Shown: positions 1 through 8,254 of the stretch, one piece after another
How the letters are laid out: the number at the start of each line of letters is the position of its first letter
Position numbering within the stretch: position 1 is the first letter of the stretch
NCBI RefSeq assembly: GCF_000284035.1
Contig: NC_016887.1
Location: 4,030,001-4,094,000, forward strand
Direction of reading: 5' to 3'
Length of the DNA stretch: 64,000 nucleotides
Source: Nocardia cyriacigeorgica GUH-2
Lineage (GTDB): Bacteria > Actinomycetota > Actinomycetes > Mycobacteriales > Mycobacteriaceae
The notes under the pieces: generated by a model
What the model was told of the DNA's origin: nothing
The model's input: only the letters and a program-made list of their open reading frames with translations
The model's database searches: none
Made by a program: the position numbers and the translations under genes

Positions 1-447
1 CGGCCCGAGGCCGCGGCCGGCGTGGTGGCGGCGTTGCCGGCGTGGACCGGGCCCGACAGCGGCGGCTGTCCCGCGGCGGCCAGCGCGGCCGGTACCGCGG
101 CGGCCCTGCGCGCCGATGGCCTCGAGGAAGTGGTGGCGCGGATGCGGGCGGGCAGCCCGGCCTGGCTGGGCGACGCGCTGGAGCGCTCCTGGCGCTCGCA
201 GTGGCCGGATCTGCCGCAGGCCCTGGAAGAGGCGGCCGCCTACAAATGGCCGGAGCCACAACGGTTGGCGACGTTGACCACGCCGGTGGCCGTGATCGGC
301 GCGCTCGACGATCCGGTGCATCCCTGGCCGGTTGCCCAGGAATGGGCCCGGCTGATCGCGGCCTCGGCGCTGGAGGAGATCACCCTCGACGAGCTGGGCG
401 CCGATCCGGGCGTCCTCGGACGATTGGGCCTGGCCGCCTTCGGCTGA
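1..447 (+). CDS. alpha/beta hydrolase-fold protein, C-terminal part (5' end outside window)
   Basis: The reading frame is open from base 1, so the N-terminus lies outside the window; about 148 residues remain. The visible part has a cap-like helical stretch followed by a segment reading TPVAVIGALDDPVHP, which resembles the strand and loop that carries the acidic residue of the catalytic triad in alpha/beta hydrolases (the pattern ..GxxDxxHP). The catalytic Ser is not in the window. Position next to DUF3710 and dut matches the alanine-rich hydrolase-like gene found there in mycobacteria (Rv2695). Substrate is unknown. It converges on the DUF3710 gene and the two share a terminator hairpin. Confidence 0.7.
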   Translation, partial: RPEAAAGVVAALPAWTGPDSGGCPAAASAAGTAAALRADGLEEVVARMRAGSPAWLGDALERSWRSQWPDLPQALEEAAAYKWPEPQRLATLTTPVAVIGALDDPVHPWPVAQEWARLIAASALEEITLDELGADPGVLGRLGLAAFG

Positions 448-480
448 GCCCGGCAGGCGGTATAGCGCGCCCGAACGACC

Positions 481-510
481 GGAGCCCGGCGGTACGCACC
501 GCCGGGCTCC
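481..510. terminator. bidirectional terminator hairpin
   Basis: A perfect 13-bp stem (GGAGCCCGGCGGT at 481-493, complement at 498-510) with a 4-nt loop lies between two convergent genes. No U-run follows, as is usual in actinobacteria. Confidence 0.8.
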
Positions 511-529
511 GACTCCGATCCCGCTGCCG

Positions 530-1474
530 CTAGTTGCGGCCGAGCTGCTGCATGGCCGAACCGTCCGCGCCGCGGCGCGGCTGATCCGGCATGACCGGAC
601 GGCCGGCGCTCGGCGCGATACCCGGCACCACTCCCGGCGTGCCCTGCTGGGCCGCCATCGCCTGCTGCTGGGCGGCGATGGCCTGCTGCTGGGCCTGGAT
701 CTGCTGCTGATGCGCGGCGGCGAGCTGATCGGCCAATTCCTGCGGCAGTACCACGGGTAGTGGTTCGCGCACCGGCAGCGGATCGGTGCCGCGGCGGATC
801 ACGGTCTCGGACAGGATCGCGCGCGCGGCGTCCACCAGCGGGGTGTCGGCGTCGGCGGCGCCCGAGGGACCCGCGGCCACCAATCGCACCATCCAGCGAT
901 AGCCGTCCACCCCGATGAACCGCAGGTCCGCGCCCTCGGTGACGGCGAAGATCTCCCGGCCCCACGGCCCGGTCTCAATGGCCACCTTCGCCCCGTCCTT
1001 GCGCAGCGAATCGGCCAGGTCCGAGGCCACGGTGCGCCACTGGCCCGGCGATTTCGGCGCCGCGTAGGCGGCGACGGTGATGCGCCCGTGCTCGGTGGCC
1101 AGATGCACCGCCTGCGGGGTGCCCTCGGGGGTCATCTCCACCTGGAGCTGACCGCCCGGCGGCACCGGCAGGATCACCGAACCGAGGTCCAGGCGCTGAT
1201 CGGCGACCGACTCGAGCAGTTCGGCGACGTCCTCGTAGTCGTAGGGCCCGGTGCGCGGCGGCTCGGCATCGTCGGCGGCGTGTTCGGCCCGCCGGTAGTC
1301 GGAATCGTCGTCGTAGTCCTGCTCGTCGATCGCGTCGGCGAAATCGTCGGAGTACTCGGGGTATTCGTCGGTGTCGTACTCGTCGCCGTCGAATTCGGTG
1401 TAGTCGCCGGATTCGTCGTAGCGGTCGTCGTCGACGGGTCTGTCGCGGCGGCTGGACTTCTTCTTCCCGAACAT
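530..1474 (-). CDS. DUF3710 domain protein
   Basis: A 314-residue protein of the DUF3710 family (mycobacterial counterpart Rv2696c). It begins with a basic stretch (MFGKKKSSRR), then a very acidic Asp/Glu/Tyr-rich disordered region to about residue 80, then the conserved globular domain (about 95-250), and ends in a Gln/Ala-rich tail with repeated QQQ runs. The start at 1474 is chosen because AAGGAGGAATG lies just upstream, inside the end of dut. It follows dut by 4 bases, so the two are one transcription unit. Molecular function is not known; the link to dut is conserved in related genera. Confidence 0.85.
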   Translation of the reverse strand: MFGKKKSSRRDRPVDDDRYDESGDYTEFDGDEYDTDEYPEYSDDFADAIDEQDYDDDSDYRRAEHAADDAEPPRTGPYDYEDVAELLESVADQRLDLGSVILPVPPGGQLQVEMTPEGTPQAVHLATEHGRITVAAYAAPKSPGQWRTVASDLADSLRKDGAKVAIETGPWGREIFAVTEGADLRFIGVDGYRWMVRLVAAGPSGAADADTPLVDAARAILSETVIRRGTDPLPVREPLPVVLPQELADQLAAAHQQQIQAQQQAIAAQQQAMAAQQGTPGVVPGIAPSAGRPVMPDQPRRGADGSAMQQLGRN

Positions 1475-1478
1475 CGCG

Positions 1479-1979
1479 TCATTCCTCCTTGCCGGGCGCC
1501 GGCGACGCCGCGTCGGCGGTAGCGGCCAAGCTCGCGTGACCACCGCTCGAGCCGTAACCGCCCGCACCACGCGTGGTCTCGTCGAGCCGGTCGACCTCGA
1601 CGAAATCCACCAGCTCCACCCGCTGCACCAGCAGCTGGGCGATCCGGTCGCCGCGCCGCAATTCGATCCGGGTCCGTGGATCGTGATTGATCAGGCACAC
1701 CTTGATCTCACCGCGGTAGCCGGCATCGACGGTGCCGGGTGTGTTGACCACCGACAATCCGGTCTTGGCCGCCAGCCCCGAGCGGGGATGGATCAGTCCG
1801 ACGGTGCCCACCGGGAGGGCCACCGCGATGCCGGTGCCGACCAGCACCCGCTCCCCCGGTTCCAGGATGACGTCCTCGGTGGTGCACAGGTCCACGCCCG
1901 CGTCGCCGGGATGGGCACGCGTGGGCACGGGGATGCCGGGATCGAGCCGCAGCAGAGGTATCGGTGAAAGTGCGCTCAC
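1479..1979 (-). CDS. dut: dUTP diphosphatase
   Basis: Hydrolyses dUTP to dUMP and pyrophosphate, keeping uracil out of DNA and supplying dUMP for thymidylate synthesis. The 166 residues carry the five trimeric-dUTPase motifs: the AGVDL motif near 27-31, HPRSGLA near 64-70, TVDAGYRGE near 83-91 with the catalytic Asp85, a GDRIAQL motif near 110-116, and the Gly-rich C-terminal arm RGAGGYGSSGGH near 137-148 that closes over the nucleotide. The start is a GTG; TAGGCT lies 8 bases upstream, suggesting a leaderless mRNA. It has a short C-terminal extension after the arm compared with the M. tuberculosis enzyme. Confidence 0.96.
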   Translation of the reverse strand: MSALSPIPLLRLDPGIPVPTRAHPGDAGVDLCTTEDVILEPGERVLVGTGIAVALPVGTVGLIHPRSGLAAKTGLSVVNTPGTVDAGYRGEIKVCLINHDPRTRIELRRGDRIAQLLVQRVELVDFVEVDRLDETTRGAGGYGSSGGHASLAATADAASPAPGKEE

Positions 1980-2041
1980 GTAGCACGAGCCTACGCGTTT
2001 TCCCGGCCGTACCTGTGCGGAGGACCGGCGAGCCGCTGGCT

Positions 2042-2047
2042 TACTCT
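2042..2047 (+). promoter_or_regulatory. -10 box of a probable leaderless promoter (DUF3093)
   Basis: TACTCT fits the actinobacterial -10 pattern TAnnnT and is followed by six bases and then the GTG start, which places the transcription start on the start codon. No Shine-Dalgarno sequence is present. Confidence 0.5.
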
Positions 2048-2053
2048 TGAGTT

Positions 2054-2569
2054 GTGTCCGACCAGCCCGTACCAGCCGATACCCAGCGCGTGACCCGGCC
2101 GGGTGCACCCGCGTACACCGAGCGCCTGTGGGTGCCGCTGTGGTGGTGGCCGGTGGCGTTCGCGATCGCCGGACTGCTGGCCGCCGAGATCCATATGGGC
2201 GCACCGGGCCTACGGGCCTGGCTGCCGTACGTGCTGCTGTTCCCGGTGCCGGTGTGGGTGCTGTTGTGGCTGAGCAGACACCGCGTCGCGGTGGCCACCG
2301 ACGCCGAGGGGAAGCCGGAACTGCGTGTGGATCGCGCGCATCTGCCGGTGGAATTCATCGCCCGCGCGGCGGTGGTGCCGGCGAGCGCCAAGAGCGCGGC
2401 GCTGGGTCGTCAGCTCGACCCCGCCGCGTATGTGCAGCATCGCCCGTGGATCGGTTCGATGGTGCTGCTGGTACTCGACGACCCGGACGATCCGACGCCG
2501 TACTGGCTGATCAGTACGCGCAGGCCCGAACGGGTCCTGGCCGCGCTGGGTCTGCCCAGCGCGCAGTGA
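2054..2569 (+). CDS. DUF3093 membrane protein
   Basis: A 171-residue protein with two predicted transmembrane helices near the N-terminus (about 26-45 and 52-72) and a cytoplasmic domain ending in a conserved PYWLISTRRPERV segment. It matches the DUF3093 family, whose mycobacterial member (Rv2698) sits divergent to dut just as here. Function is unknown. The GTG start is preceded by TACTCT at 2042-2047, six bases before the start codon, a layout typical of leaderless transcripts. Confidence 0.88.
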   Translation: MSDQPVPADTQRVTRPGAPAYTERLWVPLWWWPVAFAIAGLLAAEIHMGAPGLRAWLPYVLLFPVPVWVLLWLSRHRVAVATDAEGKPELRVDRAHLPVEFIARAAVVPASAKSAALGRQLDPAAYVQHRPWIGSMVLLVLDDPDDPTPYWLISTRRPERVLAALGLPSAQ

Positions 2570-2656
2570 TACCGCTGCCCGTGGGCGCGGTGTAGCGGCC
2601 CGGCGACCGGATGCGCGATCGCGGTTCGCGGGGCCGTTGCCATCTCGGGCGCGCGC

Positions 2657-2959
2657 TCAGGCGGCGCAGTCCATGCAGATCATCTGGCCGCCCTTGTCGC
2701 TGGCCAGTCGGCTGCGGTGGTGCACAAGGAAACAGCTCGAGCAGGTGAACTCGTCGGCCTGTTTCGGAATCACCCGGACCGTCAGCACTTCTTCGGACAA
2801 GTCCGCGCCGGGAAGCTCGAACGACTCCGCGGTATCGGATTCGTCGATATCCACGACGGCGGACTGAGCCTCGTTGCGACGAGCCTTCAGCTCCTCCAGC
2901 GAATCCTCCGACACGTCGTCGGATTCGGTGCGCCTCGGTGCGTCATAGTCGGTTGCCAT
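2657..2959 (-). CDS. DUF4193 zinc-ribbon-like protein
   Basis: A 100-residue protein of the DUF4193 family, conserved across Actinobacteria (Rv2699c position). The N-terminal half is acidic and probably flexible; the C-terminal half has two cysteine pairs, CSSC and CMDC, that suggest a zinc-binding ribbon. It contains the typical KARRNEAQS segment after an acidic stretch. GAGGGGAAG lies upstream of the ATG. Role unknown; the family resembles RNA polymerase-associated small proteins in size and charge, but that is only a guess. Confidence 0.88.
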   Translation of the reverse strand: MATDYDAPRRTESDDVSEDSLEELKARRNEAQSAVVDIDESDTAESFELPGADLSEEVLTVRVIPKQADEFTCSSCFLVHHRSRLASDKGGQMICMDCAA

Positions 2960-3332
2960 GTCGTCTTCCCCTCGTCCTTACTCCGTATATCCCGGATCGG
3001 CGCGGACATTCCTCGCGGTTGTCCACACCGCCCCGCCGGTGGCACACATCACACGTGTACCGGTCCCCTATCAGGGCAGATTCTGAAGTTCTGCACCGGA
3101 TAGCAGTCGGACAACGCTGAACATGCCCTGCTTGTTCCCGCGACCAACCACCGATTTTCGGGCCGGTGTTTCGATCTGGGCCGCCAGACAATAGCGGACC
3201 CCCAGACAAAAGTCGCAATCAAAACACAGCCGAGTCGAAACCGTCAGGGAATCGACACCATCACTGTCACGAATCGAGACCGTCGGCACGGCGGCTGCAA
3301 GGTTCGCCCGAACATTTTCGTAGAGTGTGCTG
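2960..3332. promoter_or_regulatory. divergent promoter region between DUF4193 and cei
   Basis: This 373-bp gap is clearly less GC-rich than its surroundings, mainly between 3050 and 3330. It carries the start signals for both flanking genes: a TATACG-like box for the minus-strand gene and TAGAGT at 3321-3326 for cei. No convincing small gene was found in it. Confidence 0.5.
3321..3326 (+). promoter_or_regulatory. -10 box of a probable leaderless promoter (cei)
   Basis: TAGAGT is followed by exactly six bases and the GTG at 3333. This argues for the GTG at 3333 rather than the in-frame GTG at 3327 as the start. Confidence 0.5.
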
Positions 3333-4010
3333 GTGGTTTCACTGATCACCGAAGGCAGCGCAACGGATTCCCGGGGACGACCCTTCATCCGGCGGCGCCT
3401 ACAGCCCTGGCTCGTCCTGGTCGCCGTATTGGCTCTCATCTGCACGATCGTGTGGATCAAGGCCCTGACCACCGAGGACACCGACTACACCGCGATGGCA
3501 TGCAATTCGCCGAGCCCGGCCACCGACCCGGGCGCCGAACCGCAGCCCGCGCTGGGTCAGCGGGTGGGTCCGAGCCGGCTCGAGAACGTGGAACCGGCGG
3601 CCTTGGCCGACACCAAGGTGCGCGTACTCAACGCCAACAACCAGCGCGGCCAGGCCGCACATGCCGCGGCCCAGCTCGGCGACCTCGGTTTCGGCAGTGT
3701 GCCGAACGAGGCCTATGGCAACGATTCGATATACGTCAACGGCGATCTGGAATGCATGGGCCAGATCCGCTTCGGGGTGAACGGCCGCCGCGCCGCAGCC
3801 TCGGTGCAGCTGGCCGTGCCGTGCGCGGAGCTCATCGAGGACAAGCGCGAGGACGACACCGTCGACCTGGTGCTCGGATCGCTGTTCCGCGATATCCAGC
3901 CCTCCAACGACGCCGAGGAAGTGCTGCGGTCGCTGAAGAACCCGGCCTCCGGCGAGACTCCGGCACTCGATATCGATCTGCTCGAGGCCGCCAGGCAGGC
4001 CCGCTGCTGA
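3333..4010 (+). CDS. cei: cell envelope integrity protein Cei (LytR C-terminal domain)
   Basis: A 225-residue membrane-anchored protein. After a short basic N-terminus there is one transmembrane helix (about 25-45, WLVLVAVLALICTIVWI), then an extracytoplasmic LytR_C-type domain that opens with the VRVLNANNQRGQA signature. Four Cys residues outside the membrane (including the last residue) could form disulfides. The mycobacterial counterpart Rv2700 (Cei) supports envelope integrity and virulence; the neighbours suhB and DUF4193 are the same there. The domain is shared with LCP-type glycopolymer ligases but the catalytic LCP domain is absent. Confidence 0.88.
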   Translation: MVSLITEGSATDSRGRPFIRRRLQPWLVLVAVLALICTIVWIKALTTEDTDYTAMACNSPSPATDPGAEPQPALGQRVGPSRLENVEPAALADTKVRVLNANNQRGQAAHAAAQLGDLGFGSVPNEAYGNDSIYVNGDLECMGQIRFGVNGRRAAASVQLAVPCAELIEDKREDDTVDLVLGSLFRDIQPSNDAEEVLRSLKNPASGETPALDIDLLEAARQARC

Positions 4011-4019
4011 GCCGGGCGC

Positions 4020-4949
4020 TCAGGGCTCGGGGATCGGCGCGCTGACCCCGAGCTCATCCAGCAGGGCCAGCAGTTCGTCGGCGATCGCGGGCGCGGCCGC
4101 GACGAACAACTCCCCCGCGGCGCCGGTGGAATGCGCCGGTGGGGCCTGTACCCGTGCTCCGGCTTCGGTGGCGATCAGCGCGCCCGCGGCCCAGTCCCAC
4201 GGATTGAGCCCGTGCTCGTAATGGGCGTCGACGCGGCCCTCGGCCACCATGCACAGATCCAGCGCCGCCGCGCCGATGCGGCGGATGTCACGCACCCGCG
4301 GTAGCACCTCGGCGACCAGCGCGGCCTGGCGCGCCCGCCGAGCCGCGTTGTAGCCGAAGCCGGTGGCGACCAGCGCCATGCGCACCTCCTCGACCGGGTT
4401 GCAGCGCAGCGGATGTGTGGTGCCGTCGGCGTCGACGCGTTCGGCGCCGAGGCCGAGGCCGGCGTGATAGGTCTGCCCCGCGGCGACGTCGACCACCGCG
4501 CCCGCGATGGAACGCCCGGCCCGCATCGCAGCCACCGAGACCGCGTAGGCCGGTATGCCGTACAGGAAGTTGACGGTGCCGTCGATCGGATCGACCACCC
4601 AGACCACGGTGTGGTCGTCGGCGCGGGCCAGATCGCCGCCGCCCTCCTCACCGAGGATGTGATCGCCGGGGCGCAGCCGGGCCAGCGTGGTGCGGATGAG
4701 CTGCTCGGTCTCGGTGTCGACCACTGTCACCGGATCGGTGGGTGTGCTCTTGGCCTGCACGGCGCCGTCCACGCTGCCGCCGGGTCCGAAGACCTCGGGT
4801 CTGCGGGTACGCACATGCGCGGCGGCGGCCTCGGCCAGCCGCACCGCGATACGCCGCAATTCGGCGGCGTCGGGCGCACTGTCGGCGGAGTTCGCGGAGG
4901 TCGGGGCGGTGGGCTGCGGCGAGGTCGGCGAATGCGGCACGCACTCCAT
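4020..4949 (-). CDS. suhB: inositol monophosphatase family protein SuhB
   Basis: A 309-residue Mg2+-dependent phosphomonoesterase of the inositol monophosphatase family; in actinomycetes it supplies free myo-inositol for phosphatidylinositol, mannosides and mycothiol. Metal ligands are visible: GEEGG (about 100-104) and WVVDPIDGTVNF (about 117-128), and the C-terminal NPWDWAAG motif that holds the last catalytic Asp. The first 25 residues are Pro/Ser/Thr-rich and not conserved, so the true start may be further downstream. It converges on cei and is divergent from ppgK, the same layout as Rv2701c-Rv2702. Confidence 0.92.
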   Translation of the reverse strand: MECVPHSPTSPQPTAPTSANSADSAPDAAELRRIAVRLAEAAAAHVRTRRPEVFGPGGSVDGAVQAKSTPTDPVTVVDTETEQLIRTTLARLRPGDHILGEEGGGDLARADDHTVVWVVDPIDGTVNFLYGIPAYAVSVAAMRAGRSIAGAVVDVAAGQTYHAGLGLGAERVDADGTTHPLRCNPVEEVRMALVATGFGYNAARRARQAALVAEVLPRVRDIRRIGAAALDLCMVAEGRVDAHYEHGLNPWDWAAGALIATEAGARVQAPPAHSTGAAGELFVAAAPAIADELLALLDELGVSAPIPEP

Positions 4950-5118
4950 CGCACCACAGATCCTGCGGACCGCGCAGCCGTCAGGGCCCACTACTCTTGT
5001 CGTGCACGACACAGCGCCGTCGTCGGGCACACCGTTCACGGCCCCGGCCGACGGTCGCGAAGCCCCGGTGCGACGGCGCGTATTCCGTACTGGCCGGCAC
5101 AGGGAACGAGGAACTGGC

Positions 5119-5877
5119 ATGTCTGCTCGGGGGCACGCATTCGGGATCGATATCGGCGGCAGCGGCGTGAAGGGCGCCGCGGTGGATCTGGCCACCGGTG
5201 AGCTCGTGCACCAGCGCATCAAGATCGCTACCCCGCAGCCCGCGACCCCGCACGCGGTGGCCGAGACGGTCGCCGACCTGGTCGCGCAGGCCGGCTGGGA
5301 CGGCCCGGTGGGCATCACGCTGCCCTGCGTGGTGCTCGATGGTGTCGCCCGCTCGGCCGCCAACGTCGACCCGGCGTGGATCGGCACCGACGCCAGGACC
5401 TTGTTCAGCGCCGCGCTGGGCGGGCGCGCGGTGACCGTGCTCAACGACGCCGACGCCGCGGGCATGGCCGAGGACCGCTACGGCGCGGCAAAGGATTTCG
5501 ACGGGCTGGTGCTGTTGCTGACCTTCGGCACCGGCATCGGCTCGGCCGTGCTCTACAACGGCACCCTGGTACCCAACAGCGAGCTCGGCCACGTCGAGAT
5601 CGGCGGGATGGAGGCCGAGCATCGTGCGGCGGCATCGATCAAGGATCGCGACGGCCTGTCGTATCAGCAATGGGCGGTCCAGGTGAGTACCGTGCTGATC
5701 GGCCTGGAGAACCTGTTCTGGCCGAAAGTGTTCGTCGCCGGTGGCGGGATCAGCCGCGATGCCGCGCAGTGGATCCCCTTGCTCACCAACCGGACTCCGG
5801 TGATCCCGGCGAACCTGAAGAACACCGCGGGCATCGTCGGAGCGGCCATGGCCATCGATGCGGGAGTCGCACCTTAG
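5119..5877 (+). CDS. ppgK: polyphosphate glucokinase
   Basis: Phosphorylates glucose to glucose-6-phosphate with polyphosphate or ATP. The 252 residues show the ROK/hexokinase phosphate motif DIGGSGVKG (about 11-19), the catalytic-region LNDADAAGMAE, the second phosphate motif LLLTFGTGIGSA, and the ELGHVEIGG glucose-binding segment. The ATG at 5119 is chosen because the conserved N-terminus starts here and a GAGGAAC lies upstream; the frame stays open further upstream but that sequence overlaps suhB and is not conserved. It lies directly before sigA, as in mycobacteria. Confidence 0.95.
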   Translation: MSARGHAFGIDIGGSGVKGAAVDLATGELVHQRIKIATPQPATPHAVAETVADLVAQAGWDGPVGITLPCVVLDGVARSAANVDPAWIGTDARTLFSAALGGRAVTVLNDADAAGMAEDRYGAAKDFDGLVLLLTFGTGIGSAVLYNGTLVPNSELGHVEIGGMEAEHRAAASIKDRDGLSYQQWAVQVSTVLIGLENLFWPKVFVAGGGISRDAAQWIPLLTNRTPVIPANLKNTAGIVGAAMAIDAGVAP

Positions 5878-5919
5878 CGGTTCCCGGCATCGGAGGCGAG
5901 ACCTCGCGGGTCCGATCGT

Positions 5920-5925
5920 TACAAT
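5920..5925 (+). promoter_or_regulatory. -10 box of the likely sigA promoter
   Basis: TACAAT is a near-consensus vegetative -10 element in the 170-bp gap before sigA; no good -35 is seen. It would give a leader of about 115 nt. Confidence 0.45.
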
Positions 5926-6047
5926 GGAACTGCCCGGCGGTGAGCCGGTGAAACCCGACCGGCGCTGGCCGGTGCAACCCGACAGACCGCTCCGCCGGAT
6001 ATCCACTCTGGCGTGACGCCGCACGAGACCGTCACGAAAGGGCGTAC

Positions 6048-7412
6048 GTGGTAGCCACGAATACCCGTCAGACCGCCGAATCGGCCGACGCCGACTCCGC
6101 CGATGTAACCGAAGCACGGCCGGTTCGCAAGGCTGCCGCCAAGAAGGCTCCTGCCAAGAAAGCCGCCGCCAAGAAGGCTCCGGCCAAGAAAGCCGCCGCG
6201 AAGAAGGCTCCGGCCAAGAAGGCCGCCGCCAAGAAGGCCACGGCCAAGAGCAAGGACGCCGAGGAAAACCTCGACGACGAGTCGCTGGATGTGGAGGATC
6301 TGGGCGATCTCGAGGTCTCCGAGGACGACCTGACCGACGAGGGCGAAGACCTGGTCGAAGAGGTCGCCGAGGAAGCCGAGGAGGAAGCGGCCGAGGAGCC
6401 CAGCGCCGCCGACAAGGCCTCCGGTGACTTCGTCTGGGACGAGGAGGAATCCGAGGCGCTGCGGCAGGCCCGCAAGGATGCCGAGCTCACCGCCTCCGCC
6501 GACTCCGTGCGCGCCTACCTCAAGCAGATCGGTAAGGTGGCGCTGCTCAACGCCGAGGAGGAGGTCGAGCTCGCCAAGCGGATCGAGGCCGGCCTGTTCG
6601 CGGCGGAGAAGATGCGCGAGTTCGCCGAGCAGGGCGAGAAGCTGCCGGTAGCGGTGCGGCGCGACTTCAACTGGATCATCCGCGACGGCAACCGGGCCAA
6701 GAACCATCTGCTCGAGGCCAACCTGCGTCTGGTGGTCTCGCTGGCCAAGCGCTACACCGGTCGCGGTATGGCGTTCCTGGACCTGATCCAGGAGGGCAAT
6801 CTCGGTCTGATCCGCGCGGTGGAGAAGTTCGACTACACCAAGGGCTACAAGTTCTCCACCTACGCCACCTGGTGGATCCGGCAGGCCATCACCCGCGCCA
6901 TGGCCGACCAGGCCCGCACCATCCGTATCCCGGTGCACATGGTCGAGGTCATCAACAAGCTCGGTCGCATCCAGCGCGAGCTGCTCCAGGATCTGGGCCG
7001 TGAGCCCACCCCGGAGGAGCTGGCCAAGGAAATGGACATCACGCCGGAGAAGGTGCTGGAGATCCAGCAGTACGCGCGTGAGCCCATCTCGCTGGACCAG
7101 ACCATCGGCGACGAGGGCGACAGCCAGCTCGGTGATTTCATCGAAGACTCCGAAGCCGTCGTCGCGGTCGACGCGGTGAGCTTCACGCTGCTGCAGGATC
7201 AGCTGCAGTCGGTGCTGGAGACGCTGTCCGAGCGTGAGGCGGGTGTGGTCCGGCTGCGCTTCGGCCTGACCGACGGTCAGCCGCGCACCCTCGACGAGAT
7301 CGGCCAGGTGTACGGGGTCACCCGTGAACGCATCCGCCAGATCGAGTCCAAGACCATGAGCAAGCTGCGTCACCCCAGCCGCTCGCAGGTCCTGCGCGAC
7401 TACCTGGACTAG
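6048..7412 (+). CDS. sigA: primary RNA polymerase sigma factor SigA
   Basis: The housekeeping sigma-70 factor, 454 residues. Order: a Lys/Ala-rich N-terminal repeat (28-67), a long acidic stretch (about 70-125), region 1.2 from about 150 (SVRAYLKQIGKVALL), region 2 with the -10-recognition helix (KFSTYATWWIRQAITRA), region 3, and region 4.2 with the helix-turn-helix VTRERIRQIESKTMSKLR. It is much longer at the N-terminus than SigB downstream. The GTG start has AAAGGG a few bases upstream. A strong hairpin follows the stop. Confidence 0.98.
   Translation: MVATNTRQTAESADADSADVTEARPVRKAAAKKAPAKKAAAKKAPAKKAAAKKAPAKKAAAKKATAKSKDAEENLDDESLDVEDLGDLEVSEDDLTDEGEDLVEEVAEEAEEEAAEEPSAADKASGDFVWDEEESEALRQARKDAELTASADSVRAYLKQIGKVALLNAEEEVELAKRIEAGLFAAEKMREFAEQGEKLPVAVRRDFNWIIRDGNRAKNHLLEANLRLVVSLAKRYTGRGMAFLDLIQEGNLGLIRAVEKFDYTKGYKFSTYATWWIRQAITRAMADQARTIRIPVHMVEVINKLGRIQRELLQDLGREPTPEELAKEMDITPEKVLEIQQYAREPISLDQTIGDEGDSQLGDFIEDSEAVVAVDAVSFTLLQDQLQSVLETLSEREAGVVRLRFGLTDGQPRTLDEIGQVYGVTRERIRQIESKTMSKLRHPSRSQVLRDYLD
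6129..6248 (+). repeat. in-frame 30-bp repeat in sigA (KAAAKKAPAK)
   Basis: Four consecutive 30-bp units encode KAAAKKAPAK three times and then KAAAKKATAK. The DNA units differ mainly at synonymous sites. Similar Lys/Ala/Pro repeats are common at the N-terminus of actinobacterial SigA and in histone-H1-like tails; copy number may vary among strains. Confidence 0.9.
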
Positions 7413-7424
7413 GTCCTTCGACCA

Positions 7425-7463
7425 CGGCCCGCGTGCCGCCCACTCGGGGTGCGCGCGGGCCGT
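7425..7463 (+). terminator. terminator of sigA
   Basis: A 10-bp perfect stem (ACGGCCCGCG at 7425-7434, complement at 7454-7463) lies just after the sigA stop and before the convergent MHYT gene. Confidence 0.7.
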
Positions 7464-7477
7464 TGTCGTCGGCGGGG

Positions 7478-8254
7478 TCAGTCGCGGGTGGGCCAGTACT
7501 GGGCCGGGCGGCGTGACCGGGTGGTGCGGGCCTCCGATTCCCCGGCCTCGGTCATGGCCAGGTGCAGCAGCAGCACGACGGTCACCATGCTGACCCCGAC
7601 GGTCAGCGGAGTCAGCAGTTGCGCCGCGCCCGCGCCGGACGGTTGATGCGCGTGCGCGACGTGCTGCACGCGCATGGCGAACATGCCGGTGTAGTGCATG
7701 CCCGACACCGCAACACCCATGACGGCCGCCGCGCCGACGGTGGCCAGCGTGCCGCGCACATGCAGGGTGAACCACAGCGCCGCCGTCGCGGCGATCACCG
7801 CGATCACGATGGAGACCGCGACGATCCAGCCGTTGTAGTCGAGGGCCGCATCGGATTTCATCGCGTACATGCCGCAGTAATGCATGGTGCCGACGCCCGC
7901 GCCGGTGATCGCCCCGCCCAGCAGCAGCGCGCCCGGCCCCCAGTCGCGCCGTTGCGCCACCCCGATCCCGATCCACACCACCAGCATCGCGATGAGCGCG
8001 CTGATCAGGGTGAGCGGCACATTGTACCGGATCGAGGCGCCGTCGATGGTGAAGCCGAGCATGGCGATGAAATGCATGACCCAGATGCCGGTACCTCCGA
8101 TGGCCACCGCCGCCGCGACCATCCAGCCGTCGCGTAGTGAGTTCGACCGGGCCCGGGCCATGCAGCGTAGCCCTAGCAATGATCCGGTGAACGACATGAG
8201 GTAGGCGACGACGGGCGTGAGCCACCCGTAGCTGAAATGATCGATCGTGGGCAC
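7478..8254 (-). CDS. MHYT-domain integral membrane sensor
   Basis: A 258-residue protein with seven probable transmembrane helices. It carries three MHYT-type motifs at the ends of helices: MHFIAM, MHYCGM and MHYTGM. MHYT domains are thought to bind copper or another metal and sense O2, CO or NO; they are usually fused to GGDEF/EAL or kinase domains, but here the domain stands alone with only a short Arg-rich cytoplasmic tail (about 240-258). It therefore would need a separate output partner, not obvious nearby. It converges on sigA. Confidence 0.9.
   Translation of the reverse strand: MPTIDHFSYGWLTPVVAYLMSFTGSLLGLRCMARARSNSLRDGWMVAAAVAIGGTGIWVMHFIAMLGFTIDGASIRYNVPLTLISALIAMLVVWIGIGVAQRRDWGPGALLLGGAITGAGVGTMHYCGMYAMKSDAALDYNGWIVAVSIVIAVIAATAALWFTLHVRGTLATVGAAAVMGVAVSGMHYTGMFAMRVQHVAHAHQPSGAGAAQLLTPLTVGVSMVTVVLLLHLAMTEAGESEARTTRSRRPAQYWPTRD

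Noticed and set aside
3071..3481. Minus-strand frame in the DUF4193-cei gap
   Set aside because: It runs into the cei coding region antisense and lacks a ribosome-binding site or motif.
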